A DNA stretch of 5,412 bases from an uncultured Chlamydiaceae bacterium (GTDB lineage Bacteria > Chlamydiota > Chlamydiia > Chlamydiales > Parachlamydiaceae): the NCBI GenBank assembly GCA_945957185.1, contig CAMFKA010000147.1, forward strand, positions 1-5,412, in the 5' to 3' direction. The translations under genes and the position numbers were made by a program. Below the pieces are notes generated by a model. That model was given only the letters and a program-made list of their open reading frames with translations. It was not told the origin of the DNA and ran no database searches. This document shows, in pieces, positions 5,366 to 5,412 of the stretch. The first letter of the stretch is position 1, and each line of letters starts with the position of its first letter.

Positions 5366-5412
5366 CTGTCTCTTATACACATCTGACGCTGCCGACGACT
5401 AGTCGAGGGGTG
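5366..5412. other. Untrimmed Illumina Nextera adapter and i5 index (not genomic)
   Basis: CTGTCTCTTATACACATCT (5366-5384) is the Tn5 mosaic end used in Nextera libraries, and GACGCTGCCGACGA (5385-5398) completes the reverse complement of the Read 1 transposase adapter. The next 8 bases, CTAGTCGA (5399-5406), are the reverse complement of TCGACTAG, which I recall as Nextera XT index S513. The final GGGGTG would be GTGTAG in a perfect P5 tail, so it appears to be low-quality read end. The genomic sequence ends at about 5365; the first adapter base could be either. Confidence 0.97.

Noticed and set aside
5366..5384. Tn5-like mosaic end as a sign of a real transposon
   Set aside because: The bases continue exactly into the synthetic Nextera Read 1 adapter and an index, so this is library-preparation sequence.

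Overview
The window carries part of a conserved bacterial translation and protein-export gene block, read entirely on the minus strand, with an unrelated accessory ATPase gene at its upstream end. In transcription order (right to left) the genes are: AAA ATPase of the DUF4143 type (5' end missing), rpmE (L31), prfA (RF1), prmC (RF1/RF2 methyltransferase), ffh (SRP54), rpsP (S16) and the first 22 codons of trmD. From memory, rpmE-prfA-prmC(hemK)-ffh-rpsP-trmD is the order found in Chlamydia (CT022 to CT027 in C. trachomatis D). The RF1 N-terminus (MEAKV) and the S16 and L31 sequences also resemble the chlamydial versions. The likely source is therefore a member of the Chlamydiae. The sampled GC of about 50-58% in the core genes, together with the accessory ATPase, fits an environmental chlamydia-like lineage better than a pathogenic Chlamydia. 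This placement is inference and no search was run.

The core block is tightly packed. rpmE and prfA are 12 bases apart. prfA and prmC share one base in a TAATG junction, so RF1 and the enzyme that methylates its GGQ glutamine are probably translationally coupled. ffh and rpsP overlap by 10 bases, with a strong Shine-Dalgarno for rpsP inside ffh. rpsP and trmD are 9 bases apart. The only real gap inside the block (52 bases, prmC to ffh) holds a near-consensus sigma70/sigma66-type promoter, TTGAAA-N17-TATGAT. ffh-rpsP-trmD can therefore be transcribed separately from rpmE-prfA-prmC.

Upstream of rpmE is a 175-base spacer. It contains three 9-base direct repeats ending in AAGGAC, a weak promoter candidate, and a 7-base inverted repeat whose downstream arm covers the probable rpmE ribosome binding site. 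Beyond it lies the ATPase gene, clearly lower in GC (32-43% in sampled lines) and probably acquired separately.

The last 47 bases (5366-5412) are not genomic. They are an untrimmed Illumina Nextera adapter followed by what matches the S513 i5 index. This ends the contig inside the ATPase Walker A motif and makes the ATPase look as if it starts at an internal GTG. I found no new biological system. The points most worth checking are the adapter, two substitutions in the Ffh GTPase domain (TMLD for TKLD, NATTGQ for DAMTGQ), and the control signals before ffh and rpmE.
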